This document shows positions 48,110 to 58,799 of a stretch of DNA of 64,000 nt, piece after piece. Each line of letters begins with the position of its first letter. The first letter of the stretch is position 1. The position numbers and the translations under genes were made by a program. Under the pieces are notes generated by a model that saw nothing but the letters and a program-made list of their open reading frames with translations, was not told the DNA's origin and ran no database searches. This DNA is from Hyperoodon ampullatus (lineage: Eukaryota; Chordata; Mammalia; Artiodactyla; Ziphiidae): the NCBI GenBank assembly GCA_949752795.1, contig OX457061.1:121478152-121542151 (forward strand), given 5' to 3'.

Positions 48110-49006
48110 ATTTCAGCAGTTTTAGGAAAGAAGCTATGGTCCTCAGGATGAGAGGACTCCATCATCAGGTGAGAGGAAACTGAAAAAGACAGTCCAGGAC
48201 CCTATGGGGATTTCCCAGGACAGACCCTTCCCCATAGGTTCTGCTGTAGGTCCTCTCTGAAGGGCCCAGGTAACAGTATATGATGTACATTTCCTGAGTT
48301 GTTTTACAGATGCTAAACCCTCCACCAAATGGAAGAAATTAACTACTTGGGCTTCCCTGGTGGCGCAGTGGTTGAGAATCCGCCTGCTAATGCAGGGGAC
48401 ACGGGTTCGAGCCCTGGTCTGGGAGGATCCCACATGCTGCGGAGCAACTAGGCCCGTGAGCCGCAACTACTGAGCCTGCGCATCTGGAGCCTGTGCTCTG
48501 CAACAAGAGAGGTCGCGATAGTCAGAGGCCCGCGCACCGTGATGAAGAGTGACCCCTGCTTGCCATAACTGGAGAAAGCCCTTGCACAGAAACGAAGACC
48601 CAACACAGCCAAAATAAATAAATAAATTACTAAACTCCTACCCCCAACATCTTCAAAAAAAAAAAAAAAATTAACTACTTGGTGACCATGAGCACATAGC
48701 CCCCAGACCTACTGGAGCCTAAGGATTGTTAACCCCTGTGACACCACCCTGTTACCTCACCACCAACCAATCAGAGACTTGTGCACAAGCTGAGCCCACA
48801 CCCTGGGACTCCCCTCCCTCACCCGGCCTTGAAAAATGCTTTGCTGAAAACCCATCGGGGAGTTTGGGCTTTTTGAGCAGCAGTGGTCCTGGACTCCCTG
48901 CCTGGTGCCTTAAAATAAACACTGCACTTTCCTTCATCACAACCCAGTGTCGGTAGATTGGCTTTACTGTGCATGGGCTGAGCAGACCCAAGTTTTGTCC
49001 GGTAAC
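48110..49006 (+). mobile_element. Solo ERV1-type LTR split by a CHR SINE
   Basis: The right half (48683-49006) has 'accaaccaatcagagacttg' (CCAAT-type), 'ccttaaaataaacactgcac' (AATAAA at about 48912) and an end '...tttgtccggtaaca', all in LTR order. The left half (about 48110-48350) continues into it once the SINE at 48351-48667 is removed. The left edge is approximate. No primer-binding site or internal retroviral sequence follows. Confidence 0.6.
48336..48682 (+). mobile_element. CHR-type SINE, sense, 15-bp TSD, with extra non-SINE tail
   Basis: Head 'gcttccctggtggcgcagtg' at 48351, then the full long-form body and an 'aataaataaataaatta' tail. An extra 24-base segment at 48631-48654 ('taaactcctacccccaacat' + 'cttc') follows before a poly(A) ending at 48667. 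Direct repeats 'aaattaactacttgg' at 48336-48350 and 48668-48682 enclose the extra segment, so it was part of the inserted RNA. Confidence 0.95.
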
Positions 49007-49399
49007 AAACCCACAGATCAGAAGAGAATTTAGAGATTTTCTTCTTCGTTAATAAGTTTTTTCCAATTTACTATTAAACACAGTCCTTCACTAACTGTCA
49101 ACTATATTTGGCAACTAAATGAAGTCAGATATTGATCCCCCCTCCAAGAGAGATTTTTAAGGAGTCAGTGCTAAATTGGGCAGGATCCAAGCAGGTATCA
49201 ACTCCCACATCTGACATCTCCTCGCTTCGCTCCGCACCATGTCACTCATGTTAATAGGCTTCACTCCAGGCCCAGTGAAGGGTAATCCTGAGGGAAATAT
49301 TGAACAGAGGCTGAAAATTACTAGCTTGGGGTAATTGTTGCAGCTGTGAATTGGCATGGGGATGCTAGACCCTGGAGACCACTTTGGAGGAAGATAGCA

Positions 49400-49805
49400 A
49401 ATTCCATATTGTGCTCATTATCTATGAAAGACATAGATAAAGGCCTGACATCCATTCCTCAGTTGTTTGTACAGGAAGCCGACCCACCAGATGAAAACTG
49501 CTGACCACAAGCACATTGACCTTAGACTGGTTGGAACCAGAAGGTTGATGATGCTTGAAACTTCACCTTGATGCCAACCAATCCGAGAATGGTCCACGAG
49601 CTGATCACGCCCTGCTCCTTGAACACTATAAAACTCCTCACCACCCCCTCCAGGGTGGGTCATACAGTCTTGAGGACATTAGCCCGCTGTGGCCCCCTGT
49701 GTCTGGCAAAGCAATAAAAGCTGCTCTTTTCTACTTCACCCAAAACTCTGTCTCTGAGTTTCTATTCGGCACCGGTGAACAGGGGCCGAGTTTCGGCAAC
49801 AATCA
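49400..49805 (+). mobile_element. Solo LTR (ERV1-type)
   Basis: Contains 'accaaccaatccgagaatgg', a TATA box in 'gaacactataaaactcctca' (about 49625), 'caaagcaataaaagctgctc' (poly(A) signal near 49711) and an end 'gagtttcggcaaca' at about 49802. It resembles, but is not the same as, the LTR ending at 49006; both are sense. No internal retroviral sequence adjoins either side. Confidence 0.7.
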
Positions 49806-49990
49806 TGACATATATTCTTCTCCTGTTTCCATAAAGCACAACAGAGTAACACTAATTCTTTTCTCAGAAAATATAACGTAACATATATTGTATTAACATG
49901 AGACAAGAGCCAATGGAAAATTAGGAAATAAGATATGCAAAAAGTACTCCAAAGAGTAAATACTAAGGACAGTATTAAAACATTTGTTTT

Positions 49991-50446
49991 AATGCCTTTT
50001 TCCAGGGTAGATGGCCTTTATTGGCAGGTGCTAAGAATGTAAAATAGTAACAAATCCAGAGGGGCATGGCTCTCCTCCCCCCAAGCAAGGTCCCTGTAAC
50101 TAGGCCAGTGGGCAGGAGCACTTGACTTGACCATGGCCACTTTGGGCCCAGCACTGTCCAAAGAGCAAACTCTCAGGCAGAAGGGGGTCCTCACAATATG
50201 GGGGGAAAGAGCAACGCCCTGGAAGGGGCATGGGCTGTGTCCACTCCAGGCCACTTGGCTCTTGTCCACTGCACACCTCAACCCTGCAGGAGGAAGGCTT
50301 CATAGCTTGGAGTAGGGGTGTTTTGGGACTGGGCTAAACCTATCCCTCTCCAGACCCAGGTATCTGCCTCTTGCCTCAGTTTCCCTCCTCCCAGTGGTTA
50401 GCCAGCTTGGACAAATCTGGAAGAAACCACAGGAGAATGTCTTTTT
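49991..50446 (-). pseudogene. Candidate processed retrocopy (unknown source) with poly(A) signal
   Basis: On the minus strand this GC-rich block ends with 'ccaataaaggccatctaccc' (AATAAA at 50022-50017) followed 15-20 bases later by a short A-run, as an mRNA 3' end would. Flanking 'aatgccttttt' (49991-50001) and 'aatgtcttttt' (50436-50446) differ at one base and may be target-site duplications. I do not recognise the source; no conserved coding frame was identified. It could instead be an unfamiliar repeat. Confidence 0.4.
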
Positions 50447-51330
50447 GATCTGTGGGTACATGCAGATTTCTTAAGTATGGCATAAGAAGTAATAACCACC
50501 AAGCAAAAAATGATTAATAGACTTTATCAAAATTAAAATCTTTTCATCAAAAGATTCTATTAACAAAATGAACCAGCAAGCCACAGAATGCGTAAACATA
50601 TTTATAAAAACCCAAACTGAAAAAAATATATCTAATCTATATAAAGAACTCCTACAACCCAATAATTAAGAAGACAAAAAATTCCATTTTTAAGTGGGCT
50701 AACATATTTCAAAAAGAATACTATGTATGAATAGCTAAAAGGCACTTAGGAAGGACTCAAAATCATTAGTTATCAGAGAAACACAAATTAAAACCACAGT
50801 GAAATACCACCACGCACTGATGAGAATTGCTAAAATGGAAATCCTGACAACATCTTATGCTATTTTGGGAGCAACCAGAACTTTTATACATGGCTGGTAG
50901 GAATGTAAAATGGTAGAATCAACTTGGAGAAAGACTTGGACATTTCTTATACAATTAAATATGCACTTACAATGTGACCCAGCAATTGCATCCCTACATG
51001 TTTACCCAAGAGAAATGAAAACACACATGCACAATAACTGTTCATAGCAGCCTTATTCATGATAGCCAAACGCTCTTTACAGCCCGATGCCCATCAACAA
51101 CACGTCGAATCAACAAATGTTACTAGATTCATTCAATGGAAAATTTCTCAACAATAAAAAGAAACAAACTACTGCTGCATTCAACAGCATAGACGGCTCT
51201 CCCAGAGATTATGCTAAGCGAATACTAGACACAAAAGGGACTAGAAGTCCATTGATTTGCAGTTCTGGAACAGGATAAACGAATTAGTGGTAGAAACAAC
51301 AAGCAAAACAAACAAACAAACAAACATAAC
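50447..51330 (+). mobile_element. Old L1 ORF2 / 3' region, sense
   Basis: Blocks such as 'gactttatcaaaattaaaat', 'gaaacacaaattaaaaccac', 'caatgtgacccagcaattgc' and 'catgatagccaaacgctctt' run in the order of L1 ORF2's C-terminal half. Strongly diverged; an (AAAC)n tract lies near 51303-51325. Confidence 0.8.
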
Positions 51331-51339
51331 ATTGGTGGC

Positions 51340-53035
51340 CTCTGGTTGTGAGGAGGGATGGTAACTCTTAGAGAAGAGGAGTGGGGGAATTTTCCAGAAA
51401 TAGTACCATCTTATCTTGATAAGGTTATGGTTGCAGGAGTGTAAGCCTTTTTCAAAACTCCTAAGATTGCATACTTTAACCTTTGGGGAAATTCTTTTCC
51501 TGAAGAGAAGGAATTCTCTTGAAAAAATAGGTGGGAAATGACAATCAGTGTTACAGTGTACAATATGTGTACACTACAATTTCTGTAGTGAACATAAAAC
51601 ACCCCAAATCACAAATTCCATGGAAAAGAAATTTTCCATAGAATGGAAATCCCATAGAATGGAAATACTTTAATTATGTATTTGACTTAGTCTCAAGCAT
51701 GTTTTATAGGCAGCAAGCTCTTGTGCTAGTTTGTATTCTATCAAATATGGTTACGATAAGGATGTTTGGAATCATGAAAGGAACATCAGCAGAGACCACT
51801 AAGTTTGCTGCAGCAAAAATTGTTTTTCCTAAGATCTAATCTCATTTCATGCTTTCAACTTGTGACTACTAAAAGTCATCAGACAGAGCTCAGAAATGAC
51901 TCACGAAATTGATTCTTCTTATTTATGCATCTCTCATCCATGGGGAGAGAAGAGGAGGTGCTGGGACAGGGCCTCAAATTCCATTATCCACTTTAGTTTG
52001 GTTGGCACTTGTTTGATACTAAATGTTCTCAATTTGTTCCTGATAAACAATGGTGCACAGTACACAACCAAAGCATATTTGGCAGAGAAAGCTGAGAAAG
52101 CCCAAAGAAAGGGCCTAAGGCATTTACATCTTAGATACACTGGCTGAGCAATTCAAGAAAGGAAGGCATGAGGCCAATATCCTGGTCTGAGCAGTCCTAT
52201 CGTATTATCGTTTCATGGGAACTTGGCATTATATCATGAAAAAGCCAACATCTAAAGTTGGAACTTGTCTTGGTAGGTAATAATGTTCATATATCTTTAA
52301 AGATAGAGTTGCACTGACTGTCTCCTATGAATTGACTACTTGTGTTTTCTCATATTAAATAATTTAAGAGAGAAATCTGGGATTGCCCAAGGTCTTGCCA
52401 TATTTTAGAGAAGGCAGAACAGCAGTACGGAGCACTTGAATGACACCAGCATGTGAGCGGATAGTGCCTTAGGTCTGGTTCCCCAGAAGCACATGCTGAG
52501 ACCAGGATTCACTTGCAAGTGATTCCTTAAGGAGGGACTCCTGGGGGAGATGGGTAAGGAGGTGGGGGAAGCAGGTCAAAGTAAAAAGGGGAAGCCAAGC
52601 ATTGAGGGGACCACAGATATGAGCCCCACTGCTGGGTAGGCTTCAGCCTGATTCCATCATCCAATGGGAATGAAAGTGACACCTCAGAGGTGTTCCAACC
52701 ACAGGTAAGGAAGCCGGGCTTTCGTAAACTCTCCTCAACAGCCATCATTTACCTGCAGTCAGGGCGAAGAGTAGGAAGCTTCCAGGCACTTCTGCTCACT
52801 GCGTCTGCTGGTAAATCAGCTCCAGAGGCTCCAGGGCAGTTCTCTGAAGAGGGACCCCAGCCACTGAAAGATCTCAGGGCACGCTACCAACCCACATAGA
52901 AGACAGAGAAGGGTATCCCAGAAATCTGGGTGGAACAGCAACATGGCCCACTAAATCCAGGATATTTACAGCAAAGATTGGCCAGGAAAAGTGGTGACTT
53001 CGGCGAAAAATGCTCATCAATTGGCAACTTCCCTT
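51340..53035. other. Unassigned intergenic sequence
   Basis: 52440-52960 is moderately GC-rich and may be an old element, but I could not name it. No coding signature seen. Confidence 0.45.
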
Positions 53036-53089
53036 TTATCCTTTTTTTAAATTTAATTTTATTTATTTTTTTATACAGCAGGTTCTTAT

Positions 53090-53322
53090 TAGTCATCTTT
53101 TTTTTTTTTTTTTTTTTTTTTGCGGTACACGGGCTTCTCACTGCTGTGGCCTCTCGCGTTGTAGAGCACAGGCTCTGGACGCGCAGGCTCAGTGGCCATG
53201 GCTCACGGGCCCAGCCGTTCCACGGCATGTGGGATCTTCCCGGACCGGGGCATGAACCCATGTCCCCTGCATCGGCAGGCGGACTCTCAACCACTGCACC
53301 ACCAGGGAAGCCCCTAGTCATC
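53090..53322 (-). mobile_element. CHR-2-type SINE inside the L1 3'UTR, with TSD
   Basis: Long poly-T, 'gcggtacacgggcttctcac' and head 'accagggaagccc'. 'tagtcatc' at 53090-53097 and 53315-53322. It postdates the L1 that it interrupts. Confidence 0.95.
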
Positions 53323-53699
53323 CATTTTATACACATCAGTGTATACATGTCAATCCCAATCACCCAATTCATCACACCACCACCACCACCACCCACCGCA
53401 TTCCCCCCTTGGTGTCCATACATTTGTTCTCTACCTCTGTGTCTCAATTTCTGCCCTGCAAACCGGTTCATCTGTACCATTTTTCTAGGTTCCAAATATA
53501 TGTGTTAATATACGATATTTGTTTTTCTCTTTCTGACTTACTTCACTCTGTCTGACAGTCTGTAGATCCATCCATGTCTCTACAAATGACCCAATTTCGT
53601 TCCTTTTTATGGCTGAGTAATATTACATTGTATATATGTACCACATCTTCTTTATCCATTTGTCTGTCGATGGGCGTTTAGGTTGCTTCCATGACCTAT

Positions 53700-56640
53700 T
53701 GTAAACAGTGCTGCAATGAACATTGGGGTGCATGTGTCTTTTTGAATTATGGTTTTCTCTGGGTATATGCTCAGTAGTGGGATTGCTGGGTCGTATGGTA
53801 GTTCTATTTTTAGTTTTTTGAGGAACCTCCATACTGTTCTCTATAGTGGCTGTATCAATTCACATTCTCACCAACAGTGAAAGAGGTTCCTCTTTTCTCC
53901 ACACCCTCTCCAGCATTTGTTGTTTGTAGATTTTCTGATGATGCCCATTCTAACTGGTGTGAGGTGATACCTCATTGTAGTTTTGATTTGCATTTCTCTA
54001 ATAATTAGTGATGTTGAGCAGCTTTTCATGTGCTTCTTGGCCATCTGTATATCTTCTTTGGAGAAATGTCTATTTAGGTCTTCTGCCCATTTTTGCATTG
54101 GGTTGTTTGTTTCTTTAATATTGAGCTGCATGAGCTGTTTATATATTTTGGAGATTAATCCTTTGTCCGTTGATTCATTTGCAAATATTTTCTCCCATTT
54201 TGTGGGTTGTATTTTTGTCTTGTTTATGGTTTCCTTTGTTGTTCAAAAGGTTTTAAGTTTCAATAGGTCCCATTTGTTTATTTTTGTTTTTATTTCCATT
54301 ACCCTAGGAGGTGGATCAAAAAAGATCCTGCTGTGATTTACATCAAGTGTTCTTCCTATGTTTTCCTCTGCGAGTTTTATAGTGTCCCATCTTACATTTA
54401 GGTCTCTAATCCATTTTGAGTTTATTTTTGTGTATGGTGTTAAGGAGTGTTCTAATTTCATTCTTTAACATGTAGCTGTCCAGTTTTTCCAGCACCACTT
54501 ATTGAAGAGACTGTCTTTTCTCCGTTGTATATCCTTGCCTCCTTTGTCATAGATTAGTTGACCATAGGTGCATGGGTTTATCTCTGGGCTTTCTATCTTG
54601 TTCCATTCATCTATGTTTCTGTTTTTTGTGCCAGTACCATATTGTCTTGATTACTGTAGTTCTGTAGTATAGTCTGAAGTCAGGGAGTCTGATTCCTCCA
54701 GCTCTGTTTTATTTCCTCAAGACTGCTTTAGCTATTCAGGGCCTTTTGTGTCTCCATACAAATTTTAAGAGTTTTTGTTCTAGTTCTGTAAAAAAAATGC
54801 CATTGGTAATTTGATAGGGATTTCATTGAATCTGTAGATTGCTTTGGGGAGTATAGTCATTTTCACAATATTGATTCTTCCAATCCAAGAACATGGTGTA
54901 TTTCTCCATCTGTTGGTATCTTTAATTTCTTTCATCAGTGTCTTATAGTTTTCTGCATACAGGTCTTTTGTCTCCTTAGGGAGGTTTATTCCTAGGTATT
55001 TTATTCTTTTTGTTGCAATGGTAAATGGGAGTGTGTTCTTGATTTCTCTTTCAGATTTTTCATCATTAGTGTATAGGAATGTAAGAGATTTCTGTGCAAA
55101 ATTTTGTATCCTGCAACTTTACCAAATTTGTTGATTAGCTCTAGTAGTTTTCTAGTGGCATCTTTAGGATTTTCTATGTATAGTAACATGTCATCTGCAA
55201 ACAGTGACGGTTTTACTTCTTTTCCAATTTGTATTCCTTTTATTTCTTTTTCTTCTCTGATTGCCGTGGCTAAAACTTCCAAAACTATGTTGAATAATAG
55301 TGGTGAGAGTGGACATCCTTGTCTTGTTCCTGATCTTAGAGGAAATGCTTTCAGTTTTTCACCATTGAGAATGATGTTTGCTGTGGGTTTGTTGTATATG
55401 GCCTTTATTATGTTGAGGTAGGTTCCCTCTATGCCCACTTTCTGGAGAGTTTTTATCATAAATGGGTGTTGAAATTTGTCAAAAGCTTTTTCTGCATCTA
55501 TTGAGATGATCATATGGTTTTTCTTCTTCAGTTTGTTAATATGATGTATCACATTGATTGATCTGCATATATTGAAGAATCCTTGCATCCCTGGGATAAA
55601 TCCCACTTGGTCATGGTGTATGATTCTTTTAATGTGTTGTTGGATTCTGTTTGCTAGTATTTTGTTGAGGATTTTTGCATCTATATTCATCAGTGATATT
55701 GGTCTGTAATTTTCTTTTTCTGTAGTATCTGTCTGGTTTTGGTATCAGGGTGATGGTGGCCTCATAGAATGAGTTTGGAAGTGTTCCTTTCTCTGCAATT
55801 TTTTGGAAGAGTTTGAGAAGGATGGGTGTTAGCTCTTCTCTAAATGTTTGATAGAATTCAACTGTGAAGCCATCTGGTCCTAGACTTCTGTTTGTTGAAA
55901 GATTTTTAGTCACAGTCTCAATTTCATTACTTGTGACTGGTCTGTTCATAGTTTCTATTTCTTCCTGGTTCAGTCTTGGGAGGTTATACCTTTCTAAGAA
56001 TTTGTCCATTTCTTCCAGGTTGTCCATTTTATTGGCATAGAGTTGCTTGTAGTAGTCTCTTAGGATGCTTTGTATTTCTGCAGTGTCTGTTATAATTTCT
56101 CCTTTTTCATTTCTAATTTTATTGATTTGAGTCCTCTCCCTCTTTTTCTTGATGAGTCTGGCTAATGGTTTACCAGTTTTGTTTATCTTCTCAAAGAACC
56201 AGCTTTTAGTTTTATTGATCTTTGCTATTGTTTTCTTTGTTTCTATTTCATTTATTTCTGCTCTGATCTTTATGATTTCTTTCCTTCTGCTAACTTTGGG
56301 TTTTGTTTGTTCTTCTTTCTCTAGTTCCTTTAGGTGTAAGGTTAGATTGTTTATTTGAGATTTTTCTTGTTTCTTGAGGTAGGCTTGTATAGCTATAAAC
56401 TCCCCTCTTAGAACTGCTTTTGCCACATTCCATAGGTTTTGGATCGTCGTCCCCTCACTTTCAGTCTGTAGGTGTCCCTAGGTCTGAAGTGGGTCTCTTG
56501 TAGATAGCATATATATGGGTCTTGTTTTTGTGTCCATTCAGCAAGCCTGTGTCTTTGGTTGGAGCATTTAATCCATTCAAGTTTAAGGTAATTATCAATA
56601 TGTATTTTCCTATGACCATTTTCTTAATTGTTTTGGGTTT
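53700..56640 (-). pseudogene. L1 ORF2 pseudogene (reverse transcriptase region)
   Basis: ORF2 encodes the L1 endonuclease/reverse transcriptase used for target-primed insertion. Two overlapping minus-strand frames (55001-55690 and 55629-56426) cover the pre-RT and RT domains; they need a frameshift to join. The RT catalytic motif Phe-Ala-Asp-Asp is at 55201-55190, preceded by '[12 protein letters not shown]'. The C-terminal part (53700-55000) is broken by stops. Most of the N-terminal endonuclease is deleted at about 56450, so even a restored frame would lack nicking activity. Confidence 0.92.
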
Positions 56641-56649
56641 GTTTTTGTA

Positions 56650-57815
56650 GGTCCTTTTCTTCTCTTTTGTTTCCCACTTAGAGAAGTTCCTTTAGCAAAT
56701 GTTGTAGAGTTGGTTTGGTGGTGCTGAGTTCTCTTAGTTTTTGCTTGTCTGTAAAGCTTTTTTTGTTGTTTTTTTTGCAGTACGCGGGCCTCTCACTGTT
56801 GTGTCCTCTCCTGTTGCAGAGCACAGGCTCCAGACGTGCAGGCTCAGTGGCCATGGCTCACAGGACTAGCCGCTCCGCAGCATGTGGGATCTTCCTGGAC
56901 CAGGGCACGAACCCGTGTCCCCTGCACTGGCAGGCGGACTCTCAACCACTGCACCACCAGGGAAGCCCTGTCTCTAAAGCTTTTGATTTCTCCATTGAAT
57001 CTGAATGAGATCTTTGCCGGGTAGAGTAATCTTGGTTGTAGGTTTTTCCCTTTCATCACTTTAAGTATATCATGCCACTCCCTTCTGGCTTGTAGAGTTT
57101 CTGCTGAGAAATCAGCTGTTAACCTTATGGGAGTTCCCTTGTATGTTTTTTGCCGTTTTTCCCTTGCTGCTTTCAATAATTTTTCTTTTTCTTTAATTTT
57201 TGCCAATTTGATTACTATGTGTCTTGGCGTGTTTCTCCTTGGGTTTATCCTGTATGGGACTCGCTGCGCTTTCTGGACTTGGGTGGCTATTTCCTTTCCT
57301 ATGTTAGGGAAGTTTTCGAGTATAATCTCTTCAAATATTTTCTTGGGTCTTTTCTCTCTCTCTTCTCCTTCTGTGACCCCTATAATGCAAGTGTTTTTGC
57401 ATTTAATGTTGTCCCAGAGGTCTCTTAGGCTGTCTTCATTTCTTTTCATTCTTTTTTTCTTTATTCTGTTCCACAGCAGTGAATTCCACCATTCTGTCTG
57501 CCAGGCCACTTATCTGTTCTTCTGCCTCAGTTATTTTGCCGTTGATTCTTTCTAGTGTATTTTTCATTTCGATTAATGTATTGTTCATCTCTGTTTGTTT
57601 GATCTTTAATGCTTCTAGGTCTTTGTTAAACATTTCTTGCATCTTCTCAGTCTTTGCCTCCATTCTTTTTCCGAGGTCCTGGATCATCTTCACTATCATT
57701 ATTCTGAATTCTTTTTCTGGAAGGTTGCCTATCTCCACTTCATTTAGTTGTTTTTCTGTGGTTTTATCTTGTTCCTTCATCTGGTACATAGCCCTCTGCC
57801 TTTTCATCTTGTCTA
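56650..57815 (-). pseudogene. L1 ORF1 pseudogene (RNA-binding protein), interrupted by a SINE
   Basis: ORF1 encodes the trimeric L1 RNA-binding chaperone. The N-terminal coiled coil is visible at about 57805-57436 ('MKRQRAMYQMKEQDKTTEKQ', then Leu/Ile heptads). After a frameshift, the RNA-recognition and C-terminal domains continue from 57509 to about 56997 ('CIIGVTEGEEREK', 'LQARREWHDILKVMKGKN'). A CHR-2 SINE at 56764-56968 splits the last part of the C-terminal domain. Confidence 0.92.
56746..56984 (-). mobile_element. CHR-2-type SINE inside L1 ORF1, with TSD
   Basis: Tail 'tttttttgttgttttttttg', then 'cagtacgcgggcctctcact', and head ending at 56968. Flanking 16-base repeats 'tgtctgtaaagctttt' (56746) and 'tgtctctaaagctttt' (56969-56984) differ at one base. 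Confidence 0.94.
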
Positions 57816-57951
57816 TCTTTCTATGAATGTGGGTTTTTTTCCACAGGCTTGTAGTTCTTCTTGCTTCTGTTGTCTGCCCTCTCTTCTCTTTTATTCTTAA
57901 GCAGTAGTTGCAGCACTCACTCCACCAAAAAACAAAACAAAACAAACAAAA

Positions 57952-57952
<1 letters not shown>

Positions 57953-57981
<29 letters not shown>
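57953..57981. repeat. (AT)n microsatellite
   Basis: About 14 AT units after an A/C-rich stretch at the truncated 5' end of the large L1. Confidence 0.95.
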
Positions 57982-57988
<7 letters not shown>

Positions 57989-58069
57989 TCTGAATATTTA
58001 TTTGTGTATTTTAAGTACATATAGATCTACTTTTTTTCTTAATGTTTAGAAAGGATTCTACAGGTGTAT

Positions 58070-58250
58070 TAATTAAATTTATTTTCCCATTCACCCACTG
58101 ATGGACATTTCTATTTATCATCTTTATTGCTTTCTTTAACAAGCTATGTTCAATAAATATCTTGTACATGTGCATTGGAAAATGTCTCCATGTATGTGCA
58201 CAAGAAAAATTGCTTACAATGAGATTGCTGGATGAAAAGAAATGTACATT
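58070..58250 (-). mobile_element. Old L1M ORF2 C-terminal fragment, antisense
   Basis: 'cccattcacccactgatgga' then 'catttctatttatc' and later 'gagattgctggatgaaaag' follow L1M ORF2 reverse-strand order. Diverged. Confidence 0.6.
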
Positions 58251-58279
58251 TTTAATAATAACTAGAAATAGAGTATATC

Positions 58280-58790
58280 TATAAAAACTTTGAATCACTA
58301 TGTTGTATACTTGAGACTAATATAATATTATAATTCAACTATACCTCAATTTAAAAAATAAAATACACAGACTTAGAAAACAAATTTATGGTTACCCAAG
58401 CAGAAAGGGGGTGAGAAATTAGGAGTTTGGGATTAACATATACACACTACTATATATAAAATAGATAATCTACAAGGACCTACTGTATAGCACAGGTAAC
58501 TCTGCTCAATATTCTGTAATAACCTGAATGGGAAAAGAATTTGAAAAAGAATAGATACTTGCATATGTATAACTGAATCAATTTGCTGTATACCTGCAAC
58601 TAACACAACATTGTAAACCAATTATACCCCAAGATGAAATAAAATTTTTTAAAATCTGAAAAATATCTGTCTATATATTAATATATATACATATATAAAT
58701 ATACAATATATACATATATTTGTATAACTAAATCACTTTGCTGTATATCTTGAAAATTGTAAATCAACTATACTTCAATTTAAAAAAAAA
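58280..58790 (+). mobile_element. L1 3'UTR copies, sense (two or three pieces)
   Basis: 58280-58360 and 58720-58790 are short L1 3' termini. Between them 58362-58652 is a longer 3'UTR ('ggacctactgtatagcacag', 'gtaataacctgaatgggaaa', 'caacattgtaaaccaattat'). The last two are joined by an A/T-rich tract (58670-58725). Confidence 0.8.
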
Positions 58791-58799
58791 AGGTTGAAT

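Larger units (their letters stand above)
53042..57925 (-). mobile_element. Near-complete L1, antisense, with two nested SINEs and an endonuclease deletion
   Basis: The 3'UTR lies at 53042-53560, ORF2 at about 53700-56640 and ORF1 at about 56650-57815. The element is truncated near the start of ORF1, so the 5'UTR is missing. CHR-2 SINEs inserted at 53098-53314 and 56764-56968. At about 56450 the ORF2 sequence jumps from the first part of the endonuclease domain to a position just upstream of the reverse transcriptase, so most of the endonuclease is gone. Frameshifts and stops show it is dead. Confidence 0.95.

Noticed and set aside
52884..53508. Long overlapping frames on both strands
   Set aside because: Read across an L1 3'UTR, a poly-T and a nested SINE; no independent coding evidence.
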